From contig JBHGBF010000154.1 of the NCBI GenBank assembly GCA_041946865.1, positions 1-13,538 on the forward strand: DNA of 13,538 nucleotides. The letters run 5' to 3'. This document shows, one piece after another, positions 1 through 7,742 of the stretch. The stretch comes from RPQK01 sp041946865. GTDB taxonomy: Bacteria; Acidobacteriota; UBA6911; RPQK01. The stretch's first letter is position 1. Each line of letters starts with the position of its first letter. Made by a program: the position numbers and the translations under genes. Below the pieces are notes generated by a model. That model was not told the DNA's origin. It saw only the letters and a list, made by a program, of their open reading frames with translations, and did no database searches.

Positions 1-1
1 G

Positions 2-48
2 AGGGGACTTTCACCCCCAAGATTCGCAGCCTCGTCGGCTGCACCCCT
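2..48. repeat. Hairpin at left edge
   Basis: The inner stem is perfect: GCAGCC (26-31) pairs with GGCTGC (37-42) around a 5-nt loop. AGGGG (2-6) can pair with CCCCT (44-48) to close a larger structure. There is no T-run after it, so it is not a standard intrinsic terminator. It may be the end of a repeat or mobile element that lies mostly outside the window; the sequence alone cannot decide. Confidence 0.4.
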
Positions 49-88
49 GAAGGCGGAACAACAAACAGGAAGGCGGAACTACGAACAG
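49..88. repeat. Tandem 20-bp direct repeat, two copies
   Basis: Positions 49-68 and 69-88 are adjacent copies of one 20-bp unit that begins GAAGGCGGAAC and ends AACAG. They match at 18 of 20 positions; the differences are at the 12th and 15th bases of the unit. The copies abut with no spacer, which indicates a local duplication or a tandem binding site. It lies just upstream of the AT-rich promoter-like stretch. Confidence 0.75.
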
Positions 89-260
89 ATCATGCCCACT
101 GCTCAGACACATCTATACGTCATCGTATTTATGAAAACGACCACTTAGATACCAAAAGGCATTAGGAATGTGATCGATCCTTGCCCACAGGCTCATAGCT
201 GATCGCTAAAAGCTTCCGTCTCCAAGATTTCAAGTATCCTTGGCTATCTTTAGACCGTCC

Positions 261-1556
261 ATGGCTTTTCACATCGGAGTCGACGCCACGTGTTGGCAGA
301 ACAGACGCGGCTATGGCCGGCATGCGCGTTCCCTCCTGCGCGCCCTGGTGGCCATTGACCATGACAATCATTACACCCTCGTCCTGGACGACGAGGCGCC
401 CGAAGAACGGCTGCCCGAGAATGTGACCATTCGTTCCGTTGCGACCTCTCTGCCGACCGCCGTCGCCGCTTCTGCCGAAGGTCATCGTTCCTTAAGGAAC
501 CTGTGGAGGATGAGCCGCGCCCTGTCCGATCCTCAGTTCGACCTCATCTTTTTCCCGGCCGTCTACAGCTACGTCCCGGTTTTTGCTCGCGCGCGCAAGC
601 TGGTCATGATCCATGACGCGATCGCCGAGACTTATCCGCGCCTGACCACGCCTAGACGTCTGGCTCGCGCCTTCTGGAAAATGAAAGTCCGGGCCGGCCG
701 GTTTCAGGCCGACGCGCTGCTGACGGTCTCGGAATACTCCCGTCGCGAGTTGATCAAGTGTCTGCGAGTGCCGGCAGACCGGGTGCATGTGGTGGGAGAA
801 GCGAGCGATCCGGTCTTCCAGCGCCTACCCGATCCCGCGCCCACGCCCCGGCTGGCCGCGTTGGGAATCAAGCTCGATCAGCCGATCGTAGTGTTCGTCG
901 GCGGTTTCTCGCCGCACAAGAACCTCCCCGTCCTCCTCGACGCCGTATCCAACCTGGCTTTGCGGCAAGGGTTTCCGGGGCTTCAGCTGATCATGGTAGG
1001 CGACTACCAGAACGAGGTCTTCTACAGCCATTTCCAGGAGCTGCGCGAGCATGCTCGAAAGCTGGGTATTCAAGACCACGTGATGTTCACCGGTTATCTG
1101 CACGATGACGACGTCGTCGTGCTGCTCAATCTCGCTACGGTCCTGGTACTGCCTTCGCTCATGGAGGGCTTCGGGCTCCCGGCGTTCGAGGCGGCAGCTT
1201 GCGGATGCCCCGTGATCGCGACCAAAGCCAGTCCGGTGCCTGATCTCCTGGGAGACGGGGGACGATACGTCGATCCGACCGACGCCATCGCTCTGGAATC
1301 GACGCTGAAGCTGGTCATCGAGTCGCCTGAATTAAGGACGAAAATGAGTGCCGCGGCCTTGGCCGCGTCTGCGCGTCTGACCTGGGACGCGGCCGCACGC
1401 CAACTGCTGGATATCATGCAGATGCTGGTCGGGACTCCCCTGGGAGCGCGGCCCGTCCGCCTACCCGATCCGGAGGCAGACCCGCTCGTTGAAACCATCC
1501 AGCTCGGCGCAGGCAGGCCGCCTGCGCTGCCGGGGAAAGGCAACCCGTCTCAGTAA
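261..1556 (+). CDS. GT4-family glycosyltransferase
   Basis: A 431-residue retaining glycosyltransferase of the GT4/GT-B type, expected to transfer a sugar from a nucleotide-sugar donor to a growing glycan at the cytoplasmic face of the membrane. The N-terminal Rossmann half begins HIGVDA and has the glycine loop GYGR (about 17-20). The second half opens with VGGFSPHKN (about 213-221), the usual donor-phosphate region. The EX7E signature is E302-GFGLPAF-E310. No signal peptide or membrane helix is seen. The ATG at 261 is chosen because the family starts a few residues before the first beta strand; a TTG at 240 is the alternative, and neither has a clear ribosome binding site. The Pro/Gly-rich last 35 residues look like a disordered tail. 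It is the first gene of the run; the next starts 28 bp later. Donor and acceptor cannot be told. Confidence 0.92.
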   Translation: MAFHIGVDATCWQNRRGYGRHARSLLRALVAIDHDNHYTLVLDDEAPEERLPENVTIRSVATSLPTAVAASAEGHRSLRNLWRMSRALSDPQFDLIFFPAVYSYVPVFARARKLVMIHDAIAETYPRLTTPRRLARAFWKMKVRAGRFQADALLTVSEYSRRELIKCLRVPADRVHVVGEASDPVFQRLPDPAPTPRLAALGIKLDQPIVVFVGGFSPHKNLPVLLDAVSNLALRQGFPGLQLIMVGDYQNEVFYSHFQELREHARKLGIQDHVMFTGYLHDDDVVVLLNLATVLVLPSLMEGFGLPAFEAAACGCPVIATKASPVPDLLGDGGRYVDPTDAIALESTLKLVIESPELRTKMSAAALAASARLTWDAAARQLLDIMQMLVGTPLGARPVRLPDPEADPLVETIQLGAGRPPALPGKGNPSQ

Positions 1557-1584
1557 AGAGCTCAGAAGGCTCGGGGCTTCGCCC

Positions 1585-2880
1585 ATGCGCGCTTTGAACT
1601 TCCTGCACCTCACGACGTTCTACCCGCCGTACAGCTTTGGCGGCGACGCGATGTATCTTTACCGGCTGGCTCATGCGCTGGGAGACTGCGGGCACCATGT
1701 CGACGTCGTCCACTGCGTCGACTCCTATCATGTCCTGCATCCGGGCGAGCCGGCGATTGCCTTCGACTCGCACCCGAACGTGCATGTCCATTCGCTCAGG
1801 AGTGGTTTCCGGTGGCTGTCTCCGCTCCTCACCCAGCAGACCGGACAGCCGTACCTTAAGAGAAAGCCAATCAGCCAGGTCATCGCGAGCAGAAACTACG
1901 ATGTTATCGAATATCACAACATCTCCCTGCTCGGGCCCGGAGTGCTGAACATGCAGGCGCCGGGCCAGAACCCGGTGAAGATGTACTTTACCCATGAGCA
2001 CTGGCTGGTGTGCCCGACCCACGTGTTGTGGAAATTCAATCAGCGGCCTTGTGAGAAACCGCAGTGTTTGCCTTGCACTCTGCTCAACAGACGTCCTCCG
2101 CAACTCTGGCGATACAGCAGGCTGCTCGAGAAGGCGTGCGCCCAGGTTGATCAGTTCGTTTCTCCCAGTCGCTTCACCGCTCGAATGCACGCTGAGCGCG
2201 GCTTTCCATACCCCGTTGCCGAGCTGCCCTATTTCATCGATCGCGCCGACAAGGACTGGCAGCAGCCCGGCCCGCGCCCGCAGCAGGACCCTTATTTCCT
2301 GTTTGTGGGCCGCCTGGAGCGCATCAAAGGGCTCCAGACTTTGATCGATGTCTGGGGCGAAATGAAGACCGATCTGCTGGTAGCCGGGACAGGCACCGAC
2401 GAGCAGTTCTTGAAAGCCAAGGCGGCCGGCAATCCGCGCATCAAGTTCCTGGGAGCGATCCCCCCGAAGAACCTGGGGGCGCTGTATTATCACGCGCTTG
2501 CCGTCCTGGTGCCTTCGGTCACTTATGAGACGTTCGGCATCATCATCATCGAAGCCCTGGCCCGGAAAACGCCCGTTGTTGTGCGAGATTTGGGCGCGTT
2601 ACCGGAAATAGTCGAGGACAGCGGCGGCGGATATGCCTACCGGAGCAACGCCGAGCTGCTCCAGGCGCTGCACAAGATTCGTACCGTCCCCGGTCTCCGC
2701 AACGAGCTCGGCGAAAAGGGCTACCAGGCCTTCCTCCTTAATTGGACAAGAGAAGCGCACTTCAAAAGGTATTTCAACTTCCTGGAAGACATCGCGCTGC
2801 GGAAGCTCGGGTACGTCCCCTGGACAGAGAAATCCGCCGCGCCTGCCCCAGGCTCTTTGCCGGATAAGAGATTCCGATGA
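1585..2880 (+). CDS. GT4-family glycosyltransferase with cysteine cluster
   Basis: A 431-residue GT-B glycosyltransferase. It begins with a first strand and glycine loop (FLHLTTFYPPYSFGGDAMY) that matches the acceptor-side start of GT4 enzymes. The donor half begins FVGRLERIKG (from about 240) and carries the EX7E motif E315-TFGIIII-E323. Between the halves sits a cysteine group, C143, C156, C161 and C164, after the motif HEHWLVCP. From memory, a similar HDxWxxCP...C...C..C arrangement recurs in one GT4 subgroup; it may bind metal or stabilise the fold. An upstream in-frame extension exists (from 1489), but it overlaps the end of the preceding gene, and only the ATG at 1585 places the glycine loop correctly. 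Its stop overlaps the start of the next gene by 4 bp (ATGA), so the two are probably translationally coupled. Substrate unknown. Confidence 0.92.
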   Translation: MRALNFLHLTTFYPPYSFGGDAMYLYRLAHALGDCGHHVDVVHCVDSYHVLHPGEPAIAFDSHPNVHVHSLRSGFRWLSPLLTQQTGQPYLKRKPISQVIASRNYDVIEYHNISLLGPGVLNMQAPGQNPVKMYFTHEHWLVCPTHVLWKFNQRPCEKPQCLPCTLLNRRPPQLWRYSRLLEKACAQVDQFVSPSRFTARMHAERGFPYPVAELPYFIDRADKDWQQPGPRPQQDPYFLFVGRLERIKGLQTLIDVWGEMKTDLLVAGTGTDEQFLKAKAAGNPRIKFLGAIPPKNLGALYYHALAVLVPSVTYETFGIIIIEALARKTPVVVRDLGALPEIVEDSGGGYAYRSNAELLQALHKIRTVPGLRNELGEKGYQAFLLNWTREAHFKRYFNFLEDIALRKLGYVPWTEKSAAPAPGSLPDKRFR

Positions 2881-3869
2881 GCAAACGGCCCCTGGTCTCA
2901 ATCGTCATGCCGGTTCACAATGCCGAGAAGCACTTCGCCTCGGCGCTTCAGTCGATACAGGCATCTACATACCGGGACTTCGAGCTGATCGTGGTCGACG
3001 ACAAATCAAGCGACCAGTCGGCCAGGATCGCCGGAGATCACAACGCCGCAGTTATCCGCCTGGATTCACAGGCCGGTCCGGCCGCAGCGCGAAATCAGGG
3101 AGCGGCGGCAGCCAAAGGAGACATCCTCCTCTTCCTGGATTCGGATGTCCTGGTGAAGCCCGACACGATCGAGAGGGTCGTGCAGGCGATGGAAGACCCG
3201 ACTGTCACAGCCGTTTTCGGCTCGTACGACGACAACCCCGCTGAAGCGGACTTCCTGTCGCAATACCGGAATCTCTTTCATCATTTCGTGCACCAGAACT
3301 CGAGTTCAGAAGCTATGACGTTCTGGGCCGGCTGCGGCGCCGTCCGGAGAGACGTGTTCCTGGCGATCGGCGGCTTCGATGCCAAGAAGTACCTCGAACC
3401 AGCCGTTGAGGACATCGAGTTGGGTTACCGGCTTCACCATCGGGGCTGGCGCATTCGGCTCGACAAGACCATCCAGGTAAAACACCTCAAGAAGTGGACC
3501 TTCTATTCCATCCTGAGAACCGACATTTTCTGCCGCGCGCTTCCCTGGGCCAGGCTCATGTTGGAGCAAGGGGAAATAACCAAGGATCTCAACCTGAAAT
3601 CGACCGACCGGCTAAGCGCGGGCCTCGTGGGATTGGTCACGGCCGCATCACCGCTGCTGGTGCTGGAAGTCCGCCTGGCCTATCTGCAGGCGCTGTTGCT
3701 CCTGATTCTGCTGCTTTTGAATCGCCCGCTTTACCGGTTCTTCCTGCTCAAGCGGGGCATAACGTTCGCAGCGCTGTCGCTGCCCATGCATTACCTGTAT
3801 TTCCTTTACAGCGGTCTCTCCTACACCTTCTGCTGGATGACTCAGCCTCTGGTTCGCAAGCGCGCGTGA
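2877..3869 (+). CDS. GT2-family glycosyltransferase, membrane-associated
   Basis: A 330-residue inverting glycosyltransferase of family GT2 (GT-A fold). It opens SIVMPVHNAEKH, followed by the nucleotide-binding VVDD (39-42) and the metal-binding DXD as D88-S89-D90 in FLFLDSDV-like context. WAGCGAVRRDVF precedes the acidic pair E178-D179 (VEDIELGYRLHHRGW), the likely catalytic base region. The last 85 residues hold about two to three hydrophobic segments (LVGLVTAASPLLVL, LQALLLLILLLL and a final aromatic stretch), so the enzyme is probably anchored in the inner membrane by its C-terminus. The layout resembles enzymes that add sugars to polyprenyl- or other lipid-linked acceptors. The start overlaps the stop of the preceding gene (ATGA at 2877-2880). 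Donor sugar is not predictable. Confidence 0.92.
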   Translation: MSKRPLVSIVMPVHNAEKHFASALQSIQASTYRDFELIVVDDKSSDQSARIAGDHNAAVIRLDSQAGPAAARNQGAAAAKGDILLFLDSDVLVKPDTIERVVQAMEDPTVTAVFGSYDDNPAEADFLSQYRNLFHHFVHQNSSSEAMTFWAGCGAVRRDVFLAIGGFDAKKYLEPAVEDIELGYRLHHRGWRIRLDKTIQVKHLKKWTFYSILRTDIFCRALPWARLMLEQGEITKDLNLKSTDRLSAGLVGLVTAASPLLVLEVRLAYLQALLLLILLLLNRPLYRFFLLKRGITFAALSLPMHYLYFLYSGLSYTFCWMTQPLVRKRA

Positions 3870-3971
3870 GAGAACAAACAACCTACAGACTGACAGCTAA
3901 CCGCCACGCTTTGTTCGCAGTGCGGTGACATGGCCCGCACTTTATAAAGCAGTTTTCCACCTGGAGTCACC
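3870..3971 (+). other. Intergenic hairpin between glycosyltransferase and deacetylase
   Basis: This is the largest gap inside the gene run (102 bp). GTGCGG (3920-3925) pairs with CCGCAC (3935-3940) around a 9-nt loop; GCTTT (3908-3912) can pair with AAAGC (3946-3950) outside an internal loop. TTTATAAA follows the inner stem, so it could act as a weak terminator/attenuator or a processing site that lets the downstream genes be expressed at a different level. A GGAG (3963-3966) lies 5 bp before the next ATG and is its ribosome binding site. Confidence 0.4.
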
Positions 3972-4745
3972 ATGCTCATTCTCACCTATCATTCAGTCGA
4001 TGATAGCGGGTCGGTCATTTCACTTCCCGCCGATCGATTCGCCAGGCAGATGCGTTTCCTGAAGGAAAGCGGCTACCGGGCGGTTAGCCTGCAGACACTC
4101 TGTCAAATGTGGGACAACCAGGAATCGACTCCGCCTCGGACGGTTGTGCTGACCTTTGATGACGGGTACGCGAATCTGAAGGAGGCGGCTTTTCCGATAC
4201 TGGAGGAGTATGGGTTCGAAGCCACCGTGTTCGTCGTCGCCGCACACGTGGGAGGCTACAATAACTGGCCCAGCCAGCCGCCGATCGTCCCGCATCTCCC
4301 GCTTCTGACGTGGAGGGATCTGCGCCGTCTCTCCCGCCTCGGATTCGAAATCGCCGGGCACACCCTGACTCATCCGGTTCTGGCCGGCATCTCCAAAGAG
4401 GCGTTAGCCAGAGAAATCGTGCGGTCCAAGGACATGATCGAGCAGAGGATCGGCGGCCCGGTGCAGACCTTCGCTTACCCCTACGGGGTGGTTGACACAA
4501 AAGCCTATGAGGCCGCCTCGGCTGCCTATCGGGCCGCCTGTACGACCGAGATGGGGGAGGTATCGGCCGCCGATGATCGATACAGGCTACGACGGATCGA
4601 CACATACTACCTGCGCCGCTACCTCTTCTTCCGCTCGCTCGATTCTGCCTTGGGTCGGTCCTACTTGAGCATCAGAGACTTCGGGCGCCGGTGTGGCGCT
4701 CGATTCAGGAAACGGAACAGGCTCGGTCTGGCCGAATTGACTTAA
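3972..4745 (+). CDS. NodB-type polysaccharide deacetylase
   Basis: A 257-residue carbohydrate esterase family 4 enzyme, expected to remove N-acetyl groups from amino sugars in a glycan or its lipid-linked precursor. It starts ILTYHSV, typical of this branch. Motif 1 is TFDDGY with D63 (base) and D64 (metal); motif 2 is GHTLTH with H130 and H134, completing the Asp-His-His metal triad; motif 3 is FAYPYG (167-172); a later RRIDTYYLR stretch probably forms the far side of the active site. All key residues are present. There is no signal peptide or membrane segment, so the protein as read is cytoplasmic, suggesting action on a precursor before export. The ATG has a GGAG at good spacing. It ends 2 bp before the next ATG. 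It could also act on another N-acylated substrate. Confidence 0.92.
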   Translation: MLILTYHSVDDSGSVISLPADRFARQMRFLKESGYRAVSLQTLCQMWDNQESTPPRTVVLTFDDGYANLKEAAFPILEEYGFEATVFVVAAHVGGYNNWPSQPPIVPHLPLLTWRDLRRLSRLGFEIAGHTLTHPVLAGISKEALAREIVRSKDMIEQRIGGPVQTFAYPYGVVDTKAYEAASAAYRAACTTEMGEVSAADDRYRLRRIDTYYLRRYLFFRSLDSALGRSYLSIRDFGRRCGARFRKRNRLGLAELT

Positions 4746-4747
4746 CC

Positions 4748-6232
4748 ATGTCCGAATTGGCAATCCGCCAACCATTTATCAGTCCCGCCTCCAGTACTCC
4801 CGAGGCTGAAAAGAAGCTGCCGATCTGCGTCGATCTCGACGGGACACTCATTAGAACCGATACGCTTGTGGAGTGCGCCCTCGCGTTTGTCCGCCAGCGG
4901 CCGGCCAGGGTCTTCCTGCTGTTCGTCTGGCTGCTCAAAGGGAAGGCTCATTTGAAGGAACAGCTGGCTCTGCACAGCGAATTGGATACGCGCGTGCTTC
5001 CCATCCGCAGACAACTGCTCAGCTACCTGGAGGCGGAAAGAGCCGCGGGAAGAGAAATATTCCTGACGACGGGCTCTGACCTCCGCCTGGCGCAGCGGAT
5101 TGTATCCGACCTGCCGATCTTCTCCGGGCTGTTTGCCAGCGACGGGTCGACCAATCTGTCGGGCAAGAACAAATTGCGGACACTGACCGGGCACTTCGGG
5201 GAGCGCGGGTTCATCTACGCCGGCAACTGCAGGGCGGACCTGCCGGTCTGGCGGCGCTGCGGCGGGGCTGTCATTGTCGAGGGGTCCAGAAACCTGGCCC
5301 GAGCCCTCGGAGCCGACGTACCCATTATCCGGATCTTTCCGCGAGAGACCGGCCGACTGAAGAGCGTTTTGCGCGAGATGCGGGTCTATCAGTGGGTCAA
5401 AAACGTTCTCGTGTTCCTCCCGCTGATCGGCGCCCACCGGCTGACGGACCCACTGTTGCTTGGAAACGTCCTGCTGGCCTTCGTGAGCTTCAGTTTGTGC
5501 GCGTCGGCCGTCTACACGATCAACGACCTGCTGGATTTAAAGGCCGACCGGCTGCACCCGGAAAAACGGACAAGGCCCCTTGCGGCCGGCGATTTGACCC
5601 CGCAGGCAGGAGTGCTTCTGGCGATTCTGCTTCTGTCAGGCGCCACAGTCCCGGCACTGCTGCTGTCGACCCGCTTCTTTGCCGTGCTGGCATGCTATTT
5701 CCTGCTGACTCTCGGCTACTCCCTGGCGTTCAAGAAGCAGCCCGTACTGGACGTTCTGGTTCTGGCGGGACTCTATACCACCCGGGTTTTCGCTGGAGAG
5801 CTCGCGACCGCGGTGAAGGTATCCGAATGGTTGCTCGCCTTTTCGATGTTCATATTCCTCAGCCTGTCTCTCTTGAAGCGGTATTCTGAACTGGTCTCCA
5901 AGGACACCCAGGAGCAGGTGGCAACCAACGGCCGGGGCTATCGGGTGGCCGACTCCGGGATGCTGGCCTCTTTGGGCGGAGCGGCTGGATACCTGGCGGT
6001 GCTGGTCCTCGCGCTTTACATCAACAGCAGCGCCGTCAGCATGTATTACAGCCGGCCTCGATTCCTGTGGCTCGCCGCGCCCGTCCTTCTGTATTGGATC
6101 AGCCGGATCTGGATCCTGGCTGGAAGGGGCGAGGTTCACCACGACCCCATCGTGTTTTCCTTTCGAGACCGAATCACTTACGTGATCGCCGCCATGATCG
6201 CCGCCCTTCTGGTCTTGTCGGGTCCGAGGTGA
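4748..6232 (+). CDS. HAD phosphatase-UbiA prenyltransferase fusion
   Basis: A 494-residue two-domain membrane protein. Residues about 25-200 are a HAD-type hydrolase: DLDGT (29-33), TTGSD as motif II, a lysine in GKNK (139-142) as motif III, and YAGNCRAD (157-164) as motif IV. There N160 replaces the usual first Asp while D164 is kept. Residues about 210-494 are a UbiA-family intramembrane prenyltransferase with about eight or nine helices. It carries the metal/diphosphate motif N259-D260-x2-D263-x3-D267, a second-site YSLAFKK, and D335. Fusions of this kind resemble decaprenyl-phosphate 5-phosphoribosyltransferase, which loads phosphoribose on polyprenyl phosphate; the HAD part could then remove the 5-phosphate. 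That is inference. The ATG is 2 bp after the previous stop, without a strong ribosome binding site, pointing to coupled translation. Confidence 0.88.
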   Translation: MSELAIRQPFISPASSTPEAEKKLPICVDLDGTLIRTDTLVECALAFVRQRPARVFLLFVWLLKGKAHLKEQLALHSELDTRVLPIRRQLLSYLEAERAAGREIFLTTGSDLRLAQRIVSDLPIFSGLFASDGSTNLSGKNKLRTLTGHFGERGFIYAGNCRADLPVWRRCGGAVIVEGSRNLARALGADVPIIRIFPRETGRLKSVLREMRVYQWVKNVLVFLPLIGAHRLTDPLLLGNVLLAFVSFSLCASAVYTINDLLDLKADRLHPEKRTRPLAAGDLTPQAGVLLAILLLSGATVPALLLSTRFFAVLACYFLLTLGYSLAFKKQPVLDVLVLAGLYTTRVFAGELATAVKVSEWLLAFSMFIFLSLSLLKRYSELVSKDTQEQVATNGRGYRVADSGMLASLGGAAGYLAVLVLALYINSSAVSMYYSRPRFLWLAAPVLLYWISRIWILAGRGEVHHDPIVFSFRDRITYVIAAMIAALLVLSGPR

Positions 6233-6320
6233 GGCGTGCTTCTAAGTCGCCCGGAGGCCTGGCGAAGCGTCGGCCTCTCGTTGCCGCCGCAGTGCATAAC
6301 GTGCTCGAATACACACACCA
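6233..6320 (+). other. 88-bp intergenic gap with hairpin
   Basis: GAGGCC (6254-6259) pairs perfectly with GGCCTC (6272-6277) around a 12-nt loop. There is no T-run after it, so it is unlikely to terminate transcription; it may stabilise or space the mRNA between the two membrane-protein genes. No Shine-Dalgarno sequence is seen before the GTG at 6321. Confidence 0.35.
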
Positions 6321-7679
6321 GTGAACATCTTCAACACCCTCAGATGGTCCTTGCGGAACGCCTCCCTTCCAACCGTCCGCAACGGAGTCATTGTCCCGGC
6401 CCTGGTTTCGCTTCAGCTGCTTTGGCTTTCGTCCATCTGGTTTCTGGGAGTAGCGAGCAACGAAGGCAAGATACCCTTCGTTCTCGGGTACAGCTTCCTG
6501 GCCGGCCTCCTGGGCTTCGCCATCCGACCGGCTTTTCTTGAGCAGGTCGTGGCCCTCCTGGCGGCCAGACCCTGGGTCCGGGCCTTGGTATTTGGAAGTG
6601 TCTGCCTCGCCGTCGGGGTCTGGTACGCCAGTCAGCAGAGGATCTGGCCGTACGACGAAGAGGGGCTCTTTGCCGCAGCCAGAGGCGTTGCCGAACACGG
6701 TCCCCTGTCGCTCTTCAACTCCTACCGGTCTCATCCCTGGTTAGGCCGACAACATCCTCCCCTGGCCCCACTGTTATACGGTGGATTCCTCTCGCTGTTT
6801 GGGAATCAGTTGGTCATCGCCCGTCTTTTCTCGCTCACCCTGTTTGCCGGGGTAGGAACGCTGACGTTTCTTATCGGGCGCCGGCTGTACGACACTCGAA
6901 CCGGCGTGCTCGCCACCGGTTTCCTCCTGTCGATGCCGCTGGTGTGGCGGATCGGGACGGTAGCCATGGTGGAATCCCTGCTGGTTTTTCTCTTCTGTTT
7001 GGTTTTATTCCTTACGCTTCGTTTTGTGCGATCCCCGGGGGTCGGCATGGCAATCACTATCGGGCTGACTTTTGCCTGCGGCATGCTGGCCAAGTACACC
7101 ATGCTCCTGGTTCTGCCGGTGCTCTTTGGATTCTGCGCTGTTCGTTTGAACGCCCGGAGTTTTCTCAGGACCCTCGCCCTGGGCGGGCTGATTGGTCTCC
7201 CTCTCCTGTCCTTCTGGGGCATCTACGCCTGGGAAAACGGCCTGCTCTACAAGCATGCCCGTTGGATCTGGTTTGGCGCCCTGCAAGTGGTCAAGTATGA
7301 CTATGGAAGGCAGCTGCTTTTCGAGACCATGACAAATCGCCTTCCGTCCGCTCTCGGGGTCTACAACCTGCCTTTTATCGCAATCGCCGTCCTCCAGCTC
7401 GTCCGAAGGCGGAGGCAAGCAGACTGGTTGCTTCTCTGTTGGATCATCCCGGTTTTCTCCATTCTCACTGTCACTTTGCCGGATCATCGCTATTTCATGG
7501 TGCTTTTCCCCGCCTTTTCGATCTCCATGGCGTCCTGCCTGGCTCGTGAGGACGACAGAACCGTTCGAATCTTGCTGTTGGCACTGCTCTTATGTGCCGG
7601 GTCGTTGTACCTGTTCGTGGACTGGGACCGGGTCAACCATCTCTTCCTGGAACAGCGATTCGTCGGTCCGCCTCGGTGA
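6321..7679 (+). CDS. GT39/ArnT-like membrane glycosyltransferase
   Basis: A 452-residue polytopic protein with about ten or more hydrophobic helices, of the PMT/ArnT type (GT-C fold), which uses polyprenyl-phosphate-linked sugars on the outer face of the cytoplasmic membrane. After the first two helices comes the loop PYDEEGLFAAARG, with D112-E113-E114 at the place of the catalytic/metal acidic residues, then HPPL (145-148), the hallmark of this family. GRRLYDTRTGVLATGFLL and MVESLLVFLF follow as in other members. The GTG at 6321 is the most upstream plausible start, but no ribosome binding site is visible, so the true start could be slightly downstream. It directly follows the UbiA-HAD gene, which could supply its lipid-linked donor. 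The acceptor (glycan, lipid or protein) cannot be told. Confidence 0.88.
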   Translation: MNIFNTLRWSLRNASLPTVRNGVIVPALVSLQLLWLSSIWFLGVASNEGKIPFVLGYSFLAGLLGFAIRPAFLEQVVALLAARPWVRALVFGSVCLAVGVWYASQQRIWPYDEEGLFAAARGVAEHGPLSLFNSYRSHPWLGRQHPPLAPLLYGGFLSLFGNQLVIARLFSLTLFAGVGTLTFLIGRRLYDTRTGVLATGFLLSMPLVWRIGTVAMVESLLVFLFCLVLFLTLRFVRSPGVGMAITIGLTFACGMLAKYTMLLVLPVLFGFCAVRLNARSFLRTLALGGLIGLPLLSFWGIYAWENGLLYKHARWIWFGALQVVKYDYGRQLLFETMTNRLPSALGVYNLPFIAIAVLQLVRRRRQADWLLLCWIIPVFSILTVTLPDHRYFMVLFPAFSISMASCLAREDDRTVRILLLALLLCAGSLYLFVDWDRVNHLFLEQRFVGPPR

Positions 7680-7742
7680 AGAGCAATGGCGCCAACCGCC
7701 TGTAGTGATCTCGAACCAGTCGAACTACTGAGGACAAGGAAG

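Larger units (their letters stand above)
1..260. other. Upstream non-coding region of the glycan operon
   Basis: No convincing gene is seen in this stretch. Open frames run in from the left edge but resemble no protein I know. It contains a hairpin (2-48), a 20-bp tandem duplication (49-88) and then, from about 90 to 240, DNA clearly richer in A and T than the genes that follow. The promoter of the downstream operon is probably here, but I found no -35/-10 pair good enough to place it. A TTG at 240 could extend the first gene by seven codons, but the family pattern favours the ATG at 261. Confidence 0.5.

Noticed and set aside
1414..2493. 359-codon open frame on the minus strand
   Set aside because: It lies antisense to two clear GT4 glycosyltransferase genes and resembles no protein family; it is a by-product of GC-rich codon use.
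3937..3946. GCACTTTATA shared with the minus strand at 9131-9140
   Set aside because: A 10-base match is expected by chance many times among all positions of a window this size; both sites simply follow GC-rich stems.
3931..3950. Sigma-54 promoter (GG/GC type) before the deacetylase
   Set aside because: The GG and GC elements are not separated by the required 10 bp.
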